DNA of 64,000 bases from Paenibacillus sp. BIC5C1 (GCF_032399705.1 NZ_CP135922.1:6634001-6698000); one strand, 5' to 3'; shown: positions 16,870 through 30,174, counted from the first letter of the stretch. Translations and numbers: made by a program. The notes: generated from the letters alone by a model not told the origin.

Positions 16870-18615
16870 ATGAACATCCAATGGATCAGGCAGCTTAATA
16901 AACGCATTTTCTCTGGTTCCTACCGCAGTATACGGACCAAGCTGCTCTTCTGTTTTCTCATCGTGACTCTGATTCCGCTGCTCTCGCTTGGTGCGTTGTC
17001 CTATTACCAATCCGCCAAAATCATTAATTCCCAGTTTGGCAAATATGGTGAAAATGCTGTAGCGCAGTTGGAGCAACAAACGAGCTCATCTTTAGGCCGA
17101 ATGAAACAAATGAGTGAAACGATCTACTCGTATTTGCTTGATCCCGCCCATACCGATCTAAGGAACCAGGCGCCTGTAAGCTATAGCGAAATCATTGAGA
17201 AGAATGACTTTGAAGCACTACTAAAATCGCTGTGGACGGACCAAACCGCAGGAATCTATATCATTACGCCCTCTGGCTATTATTATGGAGAGAACAATTT
17301 GGATGTAGCCAAGCTGAGAAATATGCCAGAATGGAAGACAAAACCGGCTTCTTATAAAGGACTATACTGGCTTGGCTTTTATATGCAAAATCACGCAATG
17401 AGCAGCTCAGGCGATTCGAATCTTCCTGTTCTTGGACTCGCTGTTCCGATTCATAATTCCAATGGAACGCAAAACGGCAGCACCATACTCATCGAGGAGA
17501 ATGCGCAGGAACTGATCCATATGTTCAAGCTGTTTGAGACAGATACGAAGTCGCATCTGACCATTAAAGCTACGGACGGAAGAATTATATATGAAAGCGC
17601 ATCCAATTTTACGAAAAAGGATAGTGATATTACATGGATTCGGACGCTTGCCGTGAACCAGTGGACCATAGAAGCGAGATTACCTGCCAAAGCCTTCTAC
17701 CTCTCCTCGGGCATTATTCGGTCGAATACCATTGTCGTGGCCATTATTTCATGTCTGCTTGCCTTTGGACTCGCCTATCTGTTCTCATCGAGGTTTACGG
17801 CTCGTATTCGCACGCTAAAGGATTCGATGCAGAAGGTCAGCTTCGGTAAGCTGGATACACGGATGCCGATCGAAGGCAGAGATGAGCTAGGTAGCCTTGA
17901 TATGAGTTTTAACCGGATGGTAAGTGGTGTCCAATCGCTCGTCCAGGAAGTGGAACAAAGCGAACGACTCAAGAAGGAAGCGGAACTGAAGGCTTTCCAT
18001 TATCAGATTAACCCCCACCTGCTGTTCAATACGTTGAACTCCATTCAGTGGAAGGCACGTCTGGAAGGGGCTGATGATATCCGTCAGATGTTATATCACT
18101 TAACGATGGTGCTGGAAGGAAATCTGGATATATCGCAGGAACTGATCACGGTGGGCAGAGAACTACGCATGATTGAGCATTTCCTGAAAATTCAGGAGAT
18201 CAGGTACGGAAATGTGTTCAGCTATGAGCTGAATTGTGAGGACTCACTAAAACAGTATCTGATCCCACGCATGACTCTGCAGCCACTGTTTGAAAATATA
18301 TTTTTCCACGGTTTCACGGATGGAATAGGTGTAATTAAGCTGGATGTCACCGTAGAAAAGAATGAGCTTCTGCTGACTCTCCGGGATAATGGAGCAGGTA
18401 TGACGGAAGAAAAACGGGAGCGTTTGCTTGTTCCAGATCCGAATCGTCGTGGTCGCGGAGGATTAGGCGTACAGAACGCAGACCAGAAATTCAAACTGCA
18501 TTTCGGCCCGCAGTACGGGCTTACGGTACATTCGACTAAGGGTGAAGGTACAGCGATTGTCATTCATTGGCCCAAAGAGGAGGAGCGTCCGGATGGATAC
18601 AGCAAAGAGAATTAA
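16870..18615 (+). CDS. YesM-type sensor histidine kinase
   Basis: This 581-residue membrane kinase has an N-terminal transmembrane helix (about 20-40), an extracytoplasmic sensing domain of about 250 residues, a second helix (about 280-300), a HAMP linker and a His_kinase domain. The phospho-acceptor block reads HYQINPHLLFNTLNS around residue 377, as in the YesM/LytS class; the ATP-binding part shows RDNGAGM and GLGVQNA. The start follows GAGAGGGG. The gene overlaps the response-regulator gene by 23 bases. YesM/YesN-type pairs usually sense an external sugar and induce the next-door transporter, so an extracellular glycan signal is the likely input. Confidence 0.93.
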   Translation: MNIQWIRQLNKRIFSGSYRSIRTKLLFCFLIVTLIPLLSLGALSYYQSAKIINSQFGKYGENAVAQLEQQTSSSLGRMKQMSETIYSYLLDPAHTDLRNQAPVSYSEIIEKNDFEALLKSLWTDQTAGIYIITPSGYYYGENNLDVAKLRNMPEWKTKPASYKGLYWLGFYMQNHAMSSSGDSNLPVLGLAVPIHNSNGTQNGSTILIEENAQELIHMFKLFETDTKSHLTIKATDGRIIYESASNFTKKDSDITWIRTLAVNQWTIEARLPAKAFYLSSGIIRSNTIVVAIISCLLAFGLAYLFSSRFTARIRTLKDSMQKVSFGKLDTRMPIEGRDELGSLDMSFNRMVSGVQSLVQEVEQSERLKKEAELKAFHYQINPHLLFNTLNSIQWKARLEGADDIRQMLYHLTMVLEGNLDISQELITVGRELRMIEHFLKIQEIRYGNVFSYELNCEDSLKQYLIPRMTLQPLFENIFFHGFTDGIGVIKLDVTVEKNELLLTLRDNGAGMTEEKRERLLVPDPNRRGRGGLGVQNADQKFKLHFGPQYGLTVHSTKGEGTAIVIHWPKEEERPDGYSKEN

Positions 18616-19777
18616 GGTGCTGATTGCAGATGATGAGAGTATTGTACGGAAAGGCCTACGTTCGACCGTAGCTTGGGAGAAATTTGGGATGGAAGTTATA
18701 GCTGACGCGCCCAATGGACAAAAAGCCTGGGAAGCCTTTCTGGAGCATCGGCCTGAAATTGTAATAACAGATATTGTAATGCCAGAGATGGATGGCATCG
18801 ATCTGTCTCGCAAGATAAAGGAGATGGCGCCGAAGACCAAAATAATTCTGCTCAGTTGTCATCGCGACTTTGAATACGCGCAGCAAGGAATTCAACTTGG
18901 GGCATCCGGATATCTTTTGAAAACCGCTTTTGAGGACGAAGAACTTGAAGACATGTTAAAGAAGTTCCAGCAGGAACTGTCTATCTCCGCTCCCCCCGCT
19001 CCAAAAGATGAAGAACGTATGGAAACATTACTCTTTGCATGGCTGAACGGGCATAGCTGTAAATTTCCAGAGGAGCTGGAGAAGCTGCATGGTGGTCAAT
19101 CGCATGTTAATAGTCAGCCACTGTTGATATATCTAATTCGAACGGCAGAATGCGGAGCATCTTGGATCGAACTACTACAAGGAGCTGAGAAGAATGACCG
19201 CAGCATGCGCGAGGGTACGATCATCCCTTATGGAGAAGAATACTATTATTGGATCGTTCCTGATTCGCTGCGAGGGTCTGCAGATAGCCTTCTGGTAGAG
19301 TGTAAGAGTAAATGCAGTCAGTTGAAGTGGACACGTAAAGAATCCTTGCTCAACAGCGATGATCTGAAGCAGGCGTTCCAAAACCTTCATAAAGAAGCTG
19401 AGCTAGAGAAGCTGTATGGGATATCCATAAATCATTGGCCAGATCCGATCTGGAAAGCCGTGAATCTACTGTATGCTAATCCCGCAGCTGATTGGTCAGC
19501 CAGCGAACTGGCGGAAGAGGTTGGGCTCAGCCGCAGTCATTTCTCCATTCTGTTTAAGAAGGCTGTTGGTGATAGTTTCATTGCCTTCCAATATAAACGG
19601 AAACTGCGCCTTGCTTATGGTTTACTGCGGGACACACAACTTACCATGCAGGAAATTGCGGAACGGACAGGACTTGGTGATAGCAAATATTTTAGCAAAT
19701 GGTTCAAACGCTGTACGGGTCAGACACCGAGTCATTACCGTGCCCAACAAAAAGACGACAGCTCTCGAACAGATTGA
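18593..19777 (+). CDS. YesN-type response regulator with AraC DNA-binding domain
   Basis: A 394-residue protein. The receiver domain shows acidic residues D13-D14, the phosphorylation site Asp60 in VITDIVMPEMDG and the LKTAFEDEEL end. The C-terminal AraC domain has two helix-turn-helix units: 'WSASELAEEVGLSRSHFSIL' and 'LTMQEIAERTGLGDSKYFSK', ending FKRCTGQTPSHYRA. The start at 18593 uses GAGGAGG inside the end of the kinase gene; the longer reading is unlikely. It should be phosphorylated by the upstream kinase and activate the binding-protein/permease genes. The large inverted repeat at 19835-19870, just after this gene, is the natural candidate site. Confidence 0.93.
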   Translation: MDTAKRIKVLIADDESIVRKGLRSTVAWEKFGMEVIADAPNGQKAWEAFLEHRPEIVITDIVMPEMDGIDLSRKIKEMAPKTKIILLSCHRDFEYAQQGIQLGASGYLLKTAFEDEELEDMLKKFQQELSISAPPAPKDEERMETLLFAWLNGHSCKFPEELEKLHGGQSHVNSQPLLIYLIRTAECGASWIELLQGAEKNDRSMREGTIIPYGEEYYYWIVPDSLRGSADSLLVECKSKCSQLKWTRKESLLNSDDLKQAFQNLHKEAELEKLYGISINHWPDPIWKAVNLLYANPAADWSASELAEEVGLSRSHFSILFKKAVGDSFIAFQYKRKLRLAYGLLRDTQLTMQEIAERTGLGDSKYFSKWFKRCTGQTPSHYRAQQKDDSSRTD

Positions 19778-19834
19778 CACCTGCTTCAACAATTCGAACA
19801 AAATCACAACAACATTCGAATAGATGCACGTTTT

Positions 19835-19870
19835 GAACCGCTTTCATTCGCGTTACGATGAAAGCGGTTC
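19835..19870 (+). promoter_or_regulatory. 13-bp inverted repeat in front of the sugar-binding protein gene
   Basis: GAACCGCTTTCAT (19835-19847) and ATGAAAGCGGTTC (19858-19870) are perfect complements around a 10-base loop. Each arm holds the TGAAAGCG core also seen at 14934 and 16773. It may be the response-regulator or CcpA operator, or a read-through-tuning hairpin after the regulator gene. It lacks a T-run, so a strong terminator is unlikely. Confidence 0.6.
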
Positions 19871-19906
19871 AATTATTATAAACCTCACTGACAGGGAGCT
19901 GACAAT

Positions 19907-21169
19907 ATGAAAAAAAGAATTTCACACATTGTCCTTGCAACGACGCTGATGGTATCTATACTGTCTGCATGCAGCGGTAACGCTGGAACAGCCAATCCGG
20001 AGAACGGCGGTTCGGATCAGACGAAGACGCTTCGTTTTGCAACCTGGGATACGGGGGACGCGCTCAAAATCGAGCAGGATATTGCCAAAAAGTTTGAAGC
20101 GGAACATCCCGGTACAAAGGTGCAGGTTGAGGCCTATGCGGACGGATTTGACCAGAAGCTCGCCGCAGGCTTTGGAGCGGGTAACCCGCCAGACGTCATG
20201 TACATGTGGGACTTCCCTACCTACCATCAATCTCTTGAACCACTGGATAGCTTCGCAGAGAAGGATACAGACCTGAAGATAGATGATTTTTACAAAGGAT
20301 TATTCAACTATGGAAAAATTGACGATAAGTTATACGGCATTCCGGCAGGCTTCACAACTCGTGTCGTCTATTATAACAAAAAGCTCTTTGATGCTGCCGG
20401 TGTCCCTTATCCCAAAGACGGATGGGAATGGAGCGACTTTCAGGATATCGCTAAAAAGCTGACGGATCCATCCAAGAAGCAGTACGGCTTCGGTGCACGC
20501 GCCGAGAATGATACGTATGACTTGCAGGGCTTTGTCTGGAGTAATGGCGGCTCCTTTATCTCCCCGGATGGTAAGACCATCGAAGGCTACATGAACAGCA
20601 AGGAAACTGCTGAAGCTATCCAAATGTTTGGTGATATGGTGAAGAACGGTACCGCAGTGCTCACTGGTGGGAAAGGCCAGCAAAGCGGTGATGATATTTT
20701 CAAAGGCGGTAAAATCGCCATGTGGGAAAGCGGAATCTGGCCGCTCGAATCTTTCAAACAAGCGGGAGTTGATGTAGGCACGGTCGAAATTCCGGCTTTT
20801 CCAGGCAAACCGGTTAAAGGTGTACTGGCCGAATCCGCACTGTCTATTGCCAAAGACTCCAAGAACAAGGATCTTGCATGGGAATTCGTTAAATTTTACG
20901 TCTCTAATGAATCCATCAAAATGCGCGTTGCTGACCTGCCGGTACGACAAAGTGTTGTAAACGAGCTCAAGAAGGATCAAGACCCGCTTTACAAGCCTTA
21001 TTACACCATGCTTGAGCGTTCCGATAATACACCTGCATTTCTGCTCAATCCGAAGTGGAATGAAGTGAACCGGCAGTTGTCGGCTGCAGTTGAAGCAGTC
21101 ATGCACGGCAGCAATGCCCAAGAAGCACTGAATCAGGCGGTTAAGGACAGCGAGCGATACTTGAAATAA
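19907..21169 (+). CDS. Sugar ABC transporter substrate-binding lipoprotein
   Basis: A 420-residue family-1 solute-binding protein of the CUT1 type. It has a type II signal peptide (KKR, hydrophobic core, lipobox L-S-A-C with Cys22) followed by a Gly/Asn/Ser linker. The mature part shows the expected pattern: TLRFATWDTGD, GNPPDVMYMW, YGIPAGFTTRVVYYNK and GIWPLESFKQAG. It captures an oligosaccharide outside the membrane for the two permeases that follow. The gene starts about 35 bases after the inverted repeat and is probably the first gene of an operon running to about 29.97 kb. No ATPase gene is present in the locus. Confidence 0.93.
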   Translation: MKKRISHIVLATTLMVSILSACSGNAGTANPENGGSDQTKTLRFATWDTGDALKIEQDIAKKFEAEHPGTKVQVEAYADGFDQKLAAGFGAGNPPDVMYMWDFPTYHQSLEPLDSFAEKDTDLKIDDFYKGLFNYGKIDDKLYGIPAGFTTRVVYYNKKLFDAAGVPYPKDGWEWSDFQDIAKKLTDPSKKQYGFGARAENDTYDLQGFVWSNGGSFISPDGKTIEGYMNSKETAEAIQMFGDMVKNGTAVLTGGKGQQSGDDIFKGGKIAMWESGIWPLESFKQAGVDVGTVEIPAFPGKPVKGVLAESALSIAKDSKNKDLAWEFVKFYVSNESIKMRVADLPVRQSVVNELKKDQDPLYKPYYTMLERSDNTPAFLLNPKWNEVNRQLSAAVEAVMHGSNAQEALNQAVKDSERYLK

Positions 21170-21193
21170 CACTTGTAGAAAGAAGGTTAGGAG

Positions 21194-22180
21194 ATGGCTC
21201 AGACCTACCTGCAGAATACATCGGAACCGACAGCTACCCTTAAGGCCTTGAAAAAACGTAGATGGGGTGGGCTTGCGCCCTACCTCTTTATCTTCCCTTG
21301 GATATTTGGATTTGTTTTCTTCACTTTAGGCCCCCTGCTGTTCTCATTGGTCATTTCATTTTTTGATTGGCCAATCGTCGGTAAGGTAACTTTTATCGGG
21401 CTAGACAACTATGTAGAGATGTTTTCGAATGATCCACTTTTTTGGAAATCTTTATTTGTCACACTGAAATTTGCAGCCCTCTTCGTTCCGCTCAATATTG
21501 TAGTTGCGCTCGGACTCGCCATGCTGCTCAACCAAAGGGTTAAAGGAAGCGCCATTTTCCGTACGGCATTTTATCTCCCCTCTGTAATTTCAGGTGTTGC
21601 GCTTGCTATGATCTGGTCCTGGGTATACAGCGGAGACTATGGAATTCTGAACTACTTCTTGTCTGTCCTGGGCATTCAAGGGCCCGATTGGCTGAATGAT
21701 ACAAACTGGTCGCTTGTTGCAATGGTCGTTGCCAGCCTCTGGGGACAAGGATCGATGATGCTTATTTTCCTAGCTGGACTTAAAGGCATTCCTAAGGACT
21801 TGTACGAATCGGCTTCAATCGACGGAGCAGGTAAAATCCGAAAGTTCTTGAGTGTAACCATTCCGATGATTACGCCAACAATTCTATTCAATCTCATTAC
21901 ATCAATTATTGCAGCATTCCAGCAGTTAACTCTCGCCCTGCTACTTACGGGAGGCGGGCCAATGAAATCAACCTATTTCTATGCGATGTACATGTATGAG
22001 AACGCTTTCAAATATTTTAAAATGGGTTACTCTGCCGCCAACGCCTGGTTTATGTTTCTGATTGTGCTTACCTTGACGTTTCTGGTATTCAAATCTTCGG
22101 AAGCCTGGGTGTTCTATGAAGGTGAAATGAAAAAGCAACCGCAGAAGAAACTTAAGGCCAGTACAAGGGGGCGGTCCTGA
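21194..22180 (+). CDS. Sugar ABC transporter permease (UgpA/MalF-like)
   Basis: A 328-residue integral membrane protein with six predicted helices and the permease EAA loop 'YESASIDGAGKIRKFLSVTIP', which contacts the ATPase. N-terminal charged residues precede the first helix (LFIFPWIFGFVFFTLGPLLF). The start follows AGGTTAGGAG. It lies 24 bases after the binding-protein stop, and its stop overlaps the next start as TGATG. Together with the next gene it forms the membrane channel of a CUT1 importer, which presumably borrows a shared MsmX-like ATPase encoded elsewhere, as is common in this group. Confidence 0.93.
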   Translation: MAQTYLQNTSEPTATLKALKKRRWGGLAPYLFIFPWIFGFVFFTLGPLLFSLVISFFDWPIVGKVTFIGLDNYVEMFSNDPLFWKSLFVTLKFAALFVPLNIVVALGLAMLLNQRVKGSAIFRTAFYLPSVISGVALAMIWSWVYSGDYGILNYFLSVLGIQGPDWLNDTNWSLVAMVVASLWGQGSMMLIFLAGLKGIPKDLYESASIDGAGKIRKFLSVTIPMITPTILFNLITSIIAAFQQLTLALLLTGGGPMKSTYFYAMYMYENAFKYFKMGYSAANAWFMFLIVLTLTFLVFKSSEAWVFYEGEMKKQPQKKLKASTRGRS

Positions 22181-22992
22181 TGAAAAAAATAGTTGCATAC
22201 ACGTTGCTGATTGGGTTCTCACTGCTGTTCATCGCCCCACTGTTCTGGGCGGTGACCACGGCACTGAAATCACCGCAGGAGCTCTATCTGTTTCCTCCCA
22301 AATGGATTCCGTCCGTCTGGAAATTCAGTAACTTCGCAGAGGCATGGAATATCCAGCCCTTTAATTTATTTTTGAAAAACACGCTGATCGTTACGGTTTT
22401 ATCCACCCTGGGTCAGCTGATATCCTGTACGCTCGTCGCTTACGGCTTCGCCAGATTCCAATTCAAGGGCCGTGATTTCCTGTTTCTTGTCGTTCTGGCT
22501 ACCATGATGATCCCTTGGGAAGTAACGATGATTCCGCAGTATATGGAGTTTAACTATTTGGGTTGGATCAACACACTCAAGCCGCTGATTATTCCGTCTT
22601 GGTTCGGCTCTGCCTATTACATCTTTTTGTTACGGCAGTTCATTATGACTCTGCCCCGGGAGCTTGATGAAGCAGCGACGATCGACGGCGCTAGTAAAAT
22701 GACGATTCTACTGCGAATCATCGTGCCGCTAATGGGACCTTCACTGATCCTGGTCTCCGTATTCCAGTTCATGAGTTGTTGGAATGACTATCTGGGACCA
22801 CTCATTTTCCTGAATGATCAGACGAAATATACGTTAACACTCGGCCTATCTCAATTTAAAGGCATGTACGGTGTTGATATGCAATCCATCATGGCCATCA
22901 CTTGCTTAATTTCGATTCCACCGCTTGCGATATTCTTCTTCGCCCAGCGTTACATTGTCGGCGGAATTGCTACGACAGGTATTAAAGGCTAG
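22180..22992 (+). CDS. Sugar ABC transporter permease (UgpE/MalG-like)
   Basis: A 270-residue inner-membrane permease with six helices and the EAA motif 'ELDEAATIDGASKMTILLRI'. The N-terminus (LIGFSLLFIAPLFWAVTTALKSPQEL) and C-terminus (FFAQRYIVGGIATTGIKG) are typical of the MalG branch. It is translationally coupled to the preceding permease and is followed after 31 bases by the GH2 gene. It imports the glycan that the GH2 enzyme then cleaves. The exact sugar is unknown. Confidence 0.93.
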   Translation: MKKIVAYTLLIGFSLLFIAPLFWAVTTALKSPQELYLFPPKWIPSVWKFSNFAEAWNIQPFNLFLKNTLIVTVLSTLGQLISCTLVAYGFARFQFKGRDFLFLVVLATMMIPWEVTMIPQYMEFNYLGWINTLKPLIIPSWFGSAYYIFLLRQFIMTLPRELDEAATIDGASKMTILLRIIVPLMGPSLILVSVFQFMSCWNDYLGPLIFLNDQTKYTLTLGLSQFKGMYGVDMQSIMAITCLISIPPLAIFFFAQRYIVGGIATTGIKG

Positions 22993-23005
22993 GACACACA
23001 GATAA

Positions 23006-26924
<3,919 letters not shown>

Positions 26925-26972
26925 GACGGATAAGAACTACCTTTTCCCAACATATGAACGGAGGCGTTAATT

Positions 26973-28376
26973 GTGGCTGAAAAAAACAGAACATATGCCC
27001 ATCCCTATATTCCAAATACCGCTCCGGAGGTCCGGGACGCGATGCTTAAAGAAATCGGTCTCACGTCTATGGAGCAGCTCCACGACGCGATTCCTGACAG
27101 CCTGAAGCTGAAGCGGGAGATGGACCTTCCGCCAGCCATGAACGAGTACGAACTGCGCCGACATATTGACGGACTGTTATCGAAGAACAAGCACAGTGGA
27201 GATTATCTTAATTTTCTGGGTGCAGGATGCTGGCAGCATTTCATCCCAGCAATATGCGATGAGATTAATCAGCGTTCTGAATTTGTGACAGCTTATGCCG
27301 GAGAGCCTTACGAGGACCATGGTCGGTTCCAGGCGCTTTTCGAGTATCAGAGCCTGCTAGCCGAGCTGGTGGACATGGATGTCGTGAATGTTCCAACCTT
27401 TGACTGGGCTCAGGCGGCTTCCACCGCGATTCGGATGGCAGGGCGTATTACAGGGCGCAAAATCGTGCTTCTCCCGCGTTCCGTAGACCCGGATAAGGCG
27501 GCAATTATTCGCAATTACTGTACTCCAGTTATGGATATTCAGTATGTTGATATCGATCAGGTAACAGGACGAATGGATCTGGATGATCTGCGCAGCAAAT
27601 TAAGCGACGATATCGCGGCGATTTATTTTGAAAATCCCGGTTACCTTGGAATCATTGAGGATCAGGGTGCTGAGATATCCGAACTGGCACATAAGATCAA
27701 TGCTGTTTCTATTGTAGGTGCTGATCCGATTTCACTTGGAGTTCTGGAGCCTCCGGGTCGTTACGGCGCGGATATCATATGTGGAGATCTACAGCCGCTG
27801 GGGATGCATATGAATTTTGGCGGCGGGCAGGCTGGCTTTATTGCAACACGTGATGAGGAAAAATACGTAATGGAATACCCTTCCCGGTTATTTGGCATCG
27901 TGCCCACCGAAGTGGAAGGCGAATACGGCTTCGGAGACGTTGCCTATGAACGTACCTCATTCGCTCTTCGGGAGAAAGGCAAGGAATCGGTAGGAACCCA
28001 GACCGCTTTATGGGGCATTACCGCAGGAGTATATCTGGCTCTCCTAGGTCCTGCCGGAATGCAGGAAGTTGGCAGCACCATTATCCAGAAATCGCACTAC
28101 GCTGCAAAACAGATATCACGAATTCCAGGGGTGTCTCTTCGCTTCGAAAAAGGCACCTTTTTCAAAGAGTTTGTTGTTGATTTTAATGATACAGGTCTAA
28201 GCGTTGATGAGATCAACCAGAAATTAATGGAGACAGGAATTTTCGGTGGTAAGGATCTGTCATTATCCTACCCATCATGGGGTCAATGTGCACTGTACTG
28301 CGTCACGGAAACGCATACCCAGGCGGATATAGACCGACTCGTCGATACTCTTCGTTCCATTGTCAGCACATCATAA
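26973..28376 (+). CDS. Divergent GcvPA-like protein (glycine decarboxylase P-protein subunit 1 homologue)
   Basis: A 467-residue protein from a GTG start after GGAGGC. It aligns along its length with the alpha subunit of two-part P-proteins: FLGAG (around 82), HFIPAICDEINQRSEFVTAY, ALFEYQSLLAEL, LQPLGMHMNFGGGQAGFIAT and FFKEFVVDF. Several positions differ from true GcvPA. The usual N-x-S-M-Y-D-G-x-T-A region is replaced by PTFDWAQAASTA, and EVEGEYGFGDVAYERTS is inserted. In true systems the two subunits form a PLP enzyme that decarboxylates glycine onto lipoyl-GcvH. No gcvT, gcvH or lpd lies here, so I infer a different substrate. Confidence 0.8.
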   Translation: MAEKNRTYAHPYIPNTAPEVRDAMLKEIGLTSMEQLHDAIPDSLKLKREMDLPPAMNEYELRRHIDGLLSKNKHSGDYLNFLGAGCWQHFIPAICDEINQRSEFVTAYAGEPYEDHGRFQALFEYQSLLAELVDMDVVNVPTFDWAQAASTAIRMAGRITGRKIVLLPRSVDPDKAAIIRNYCTPVMDIQYVDIDQVTGRMDLDDLRSKLSDDIAAIYFENPGYLGIIEDQGAEISELAHKINAVSIVGADPISLGVLEPPGRYGADIICGDLQPLGMHMNFGGGQAGFIATRDEEKYVMEYPSRLFGIVPTEVEGEYGFGDVAYERTSFALREKGKESVGTQTALWGITAGVYLALLGPAGMQEVGSTIIQKSHYAAKQISRIPGVSLRFEKGTFFKEFVVDFNDTGLSVDEINQKLMETGIFGGKDLSLSYPSWGQCALYCVTETHTQADIDRLVDTLRSIVSTS

Positions 28377-28403
28377 TGATCATATAGAGGAGGACTGAAT
28401 GCC

Positions 28404-29972
28404 ATGAAACGGATTCGCAGAGATCATAAGGTTCGTAATTTTCACCAAGCGAAATGGGATGAGCCCGTTATCTTTGAACTTCACCGGCCCGGAGAGCGGG
28501 GCGTCGTTCCACCGGGAACGGAAGTGGCTGTAGCGGCTGAAGCAGGCTCCGCAGAAGACAACATACCGGCATCCATGTGGCGGCGCACTGTTCCCGCTTT
28601 GCCCGAAATCGGGCAGGCAAAGGTACTGCGGCATTATCTGAGATTATCCCAGGAAACGCTGGGATCAGATATGAACGTGGAGATCGGGCAGGGAACCTGC
28701 ACGATGAAATATATTCCCCGGATTAACGAAATGCTTATCCGCAATCCGCGTATGACCGAGCTTCATCCGCTGCAGGATGTGGATTCTGTTCAGGGGATGC
28801 TGGAAATCTTCCACAATCTCGATCTGGCAATGCGAGAGATTTCGGGTATGGATGCGTTCTCTTTTCAGCCAAGCAGTGGAACCCAGGCACTTCTGGCGAT
28901 GGCCTCCATCGTCCGTGCCTATCATGATTCTCGCGGTGAAGGTGAACAACGTGATGAAATCATTACCACGATTTTCTCTCATCCTTCGCAAGCAGCCACA
29001 GCTGCCGTTAAGGGATATAAGATTATTACGTTGCATCCCGACGAAGATGGATTCCCAGATCTTGAGAAACTGAAGAGTGTTGTTTCCGAGCGGACAGCCG
29101 GATTTGTTGTGGCTAACCCGGAGGACACAGGCATCTACAATCATCGTATCCGCGAATTTACGGATGTGGTGCACGAAGCCGGTGGTGTCTGCTATTATGA
29201 TCAGGCTAACGCCAATGGCCTGCTCGGGATTACACGAGCGAAGGAAGCGGGTTTTGATATGTGCTTTTTCAATCTTCACAAAACCTTTGCTGCGCCCCAT
29301 ATGTGCGGCGGTCCTGCTACGGGCGCCCTCGGAGTGACGGAAGAATTGAAAAATTTCATGCCCGGCCCTTTGGTGGATAAGGAAGATGACGGGCGTTATA
29401 TTTTAAGAGATCAAACAGAAGTCAGCATCGGTAAGGTACGGAGTTTTCACGGTGTAGCCCAAACAGTACTCCGCTCCTACGCCTGGATAATGAGTCTCGG
29501 ACCGGATGGCCTGAAGGATGTTGCCCAGGTGGCGGTGCTGAATAACAACTATCTATATCATAAAATTGTTCAAATACGTGGAGCGAGTGCCCCATATGTT
29601 CAAGGACGCCGTTTGGAACAGGTCCGCTACAGCTGGAAACAGCTCACGGATGAGACCGGAGTGACGACGGAGGATATTACGCGAAGAATGTGTGATTTTG
29701 GCTTGCATTACTGGACCTCTCATCATCCATATATTGTTCCGCAGCCGTTCACACTGGAGCCAACGGAATCCTATTCCAAGGAGGATCTCGACGAATATAT
29801 CCATGCGCTGGAACATATCTCGAATGAAGCCTATACTCAGCCAGATATCGTCAAATCAGCTCCGCATAACAGCACGGTGCATCGCAATGACGAATCCTCT
29901 TTGGACGACCCGAAACAATGGTGTATTACCTGGCGTGCATATTTGAAAAAAACACAGCCAGAGCTTCACTAG
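28404..29972 (+). CDS. Divergent GcvPB-like PLP enzyme (P-protein subunit 2 homologue)
   Basis: A 522-residue fold-type I PLP protein. The PLP lysine is predicted as Lys293 in FNLHKTFAAPH, and TCTMKYIPRINE plus HPLQDVDSVQGMLE match the GcvPB scaffold. Loops that surround glycine in true GcvPB are altered: the usual D-S-A-H-G-T-N-P becomes FSHPSQAAT, L-Q-P-A-A-G-A-H-G becomes FQPSSGTQA, and H-G-G-G-G-P-G becomes HMCGGPATG. An N-terminal region of about 55 residues is not typical. It follows its partner by 27 bases. Together they look like an intact heterodimer with a changed active site; the reaction is unknown. Confidence 0.8.
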   Translation: MKRIRRDHKVRNFHQAKWDEPVIFELHRPGERGVVPPGTEVAVAAEAGSAEDNIPASMWRRTVPALPEIGQAKVLRHYLRLSQETLGSDMNVEIGQGTCTMKYIPRINEMLIRNPRMTELHPLQDVDSVQGMLEIFHNLDLAMREISGMDAFSFQPSSGTQALLAMASIVRAYHDSRGEGEQRDEIITTIFSHPSQAATAAVKGYKIITLHPDEDGFPDLEKLKSVVSERTAGFVVANPEDTGIYNHRIREFTDVVHEAGGVCYYDQANANGLLGITRAKEAGFDMCFFNLHKTFAAPHMCGGPATGALGVTEELKNFMPGPLVDKEDDGRYILRDQTEVSIGKVRSFHGVAQTVLRSYAWIMSLGPDGLKDVAQVAVLNNNYLYHKIVQIRGASAPYVQGRRLEQVRYSWKQLTDETGVTTEDITRRMCDFGLHYWTSHHPYIVPQPFTLEPTESYSKEDLDEYIHALEHISNEAYTQPDIVKSAPHNSTVHRNDESSLDDPKQWCITWRAYLKKTQPELH

Positions 29973-30066
29973 CTTCATTAGCTTGTACGCTGTATGTAGC
30001 TGCCCTTATTGTTCATATAGAGGAACATAAATATTACTCGTTTTATAAATAGACAGAAAAGCAACG

Positions 30067-30095
30067 ACCCTCAACACGTGTTGAGGGTGTTTTTA
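30067..30095 (+). terminator. Terminator of the carbohydrate locus
   Basis: A perfect 22-base palindrome (ACCCTCAACAC and its complement) is followed by GTTTTTA. It ends the operon about 95 bases after the GcvPB-like stop. The 80 bases between it and the convergent LysR gene hold nothing else I recognise. Confidence 0.88.
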
Positions 30096-30174
30096 TTATG
30101 GTTCTAAAGCTTTTACTGGAGTTAAGATAGATAACAATCTCTCCCGTTCCTCTTCCCCGTTTACACTGATTTTC

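Noticed and set aside
20330..21172. 280-codon open frame on the minus strand
   Set aside because: It is antisense to the sugar-binding lipoprotein gene, lacks a start signal and is rich in Cys/Phe/Arg patterns typical of shadow frames.
26925..26972. Glycine riboswitch before the GcvPA-like gene
   Set aside because: Only 48 bases separate it from the SDR gene, too short for the aptamer, and no matching sequence is seen.
28665..29300. 211-codon open frame on the minus strand
   Set aside because: It is antisense to the GcvPB-like gene and shows no domain or ribosome binding site.
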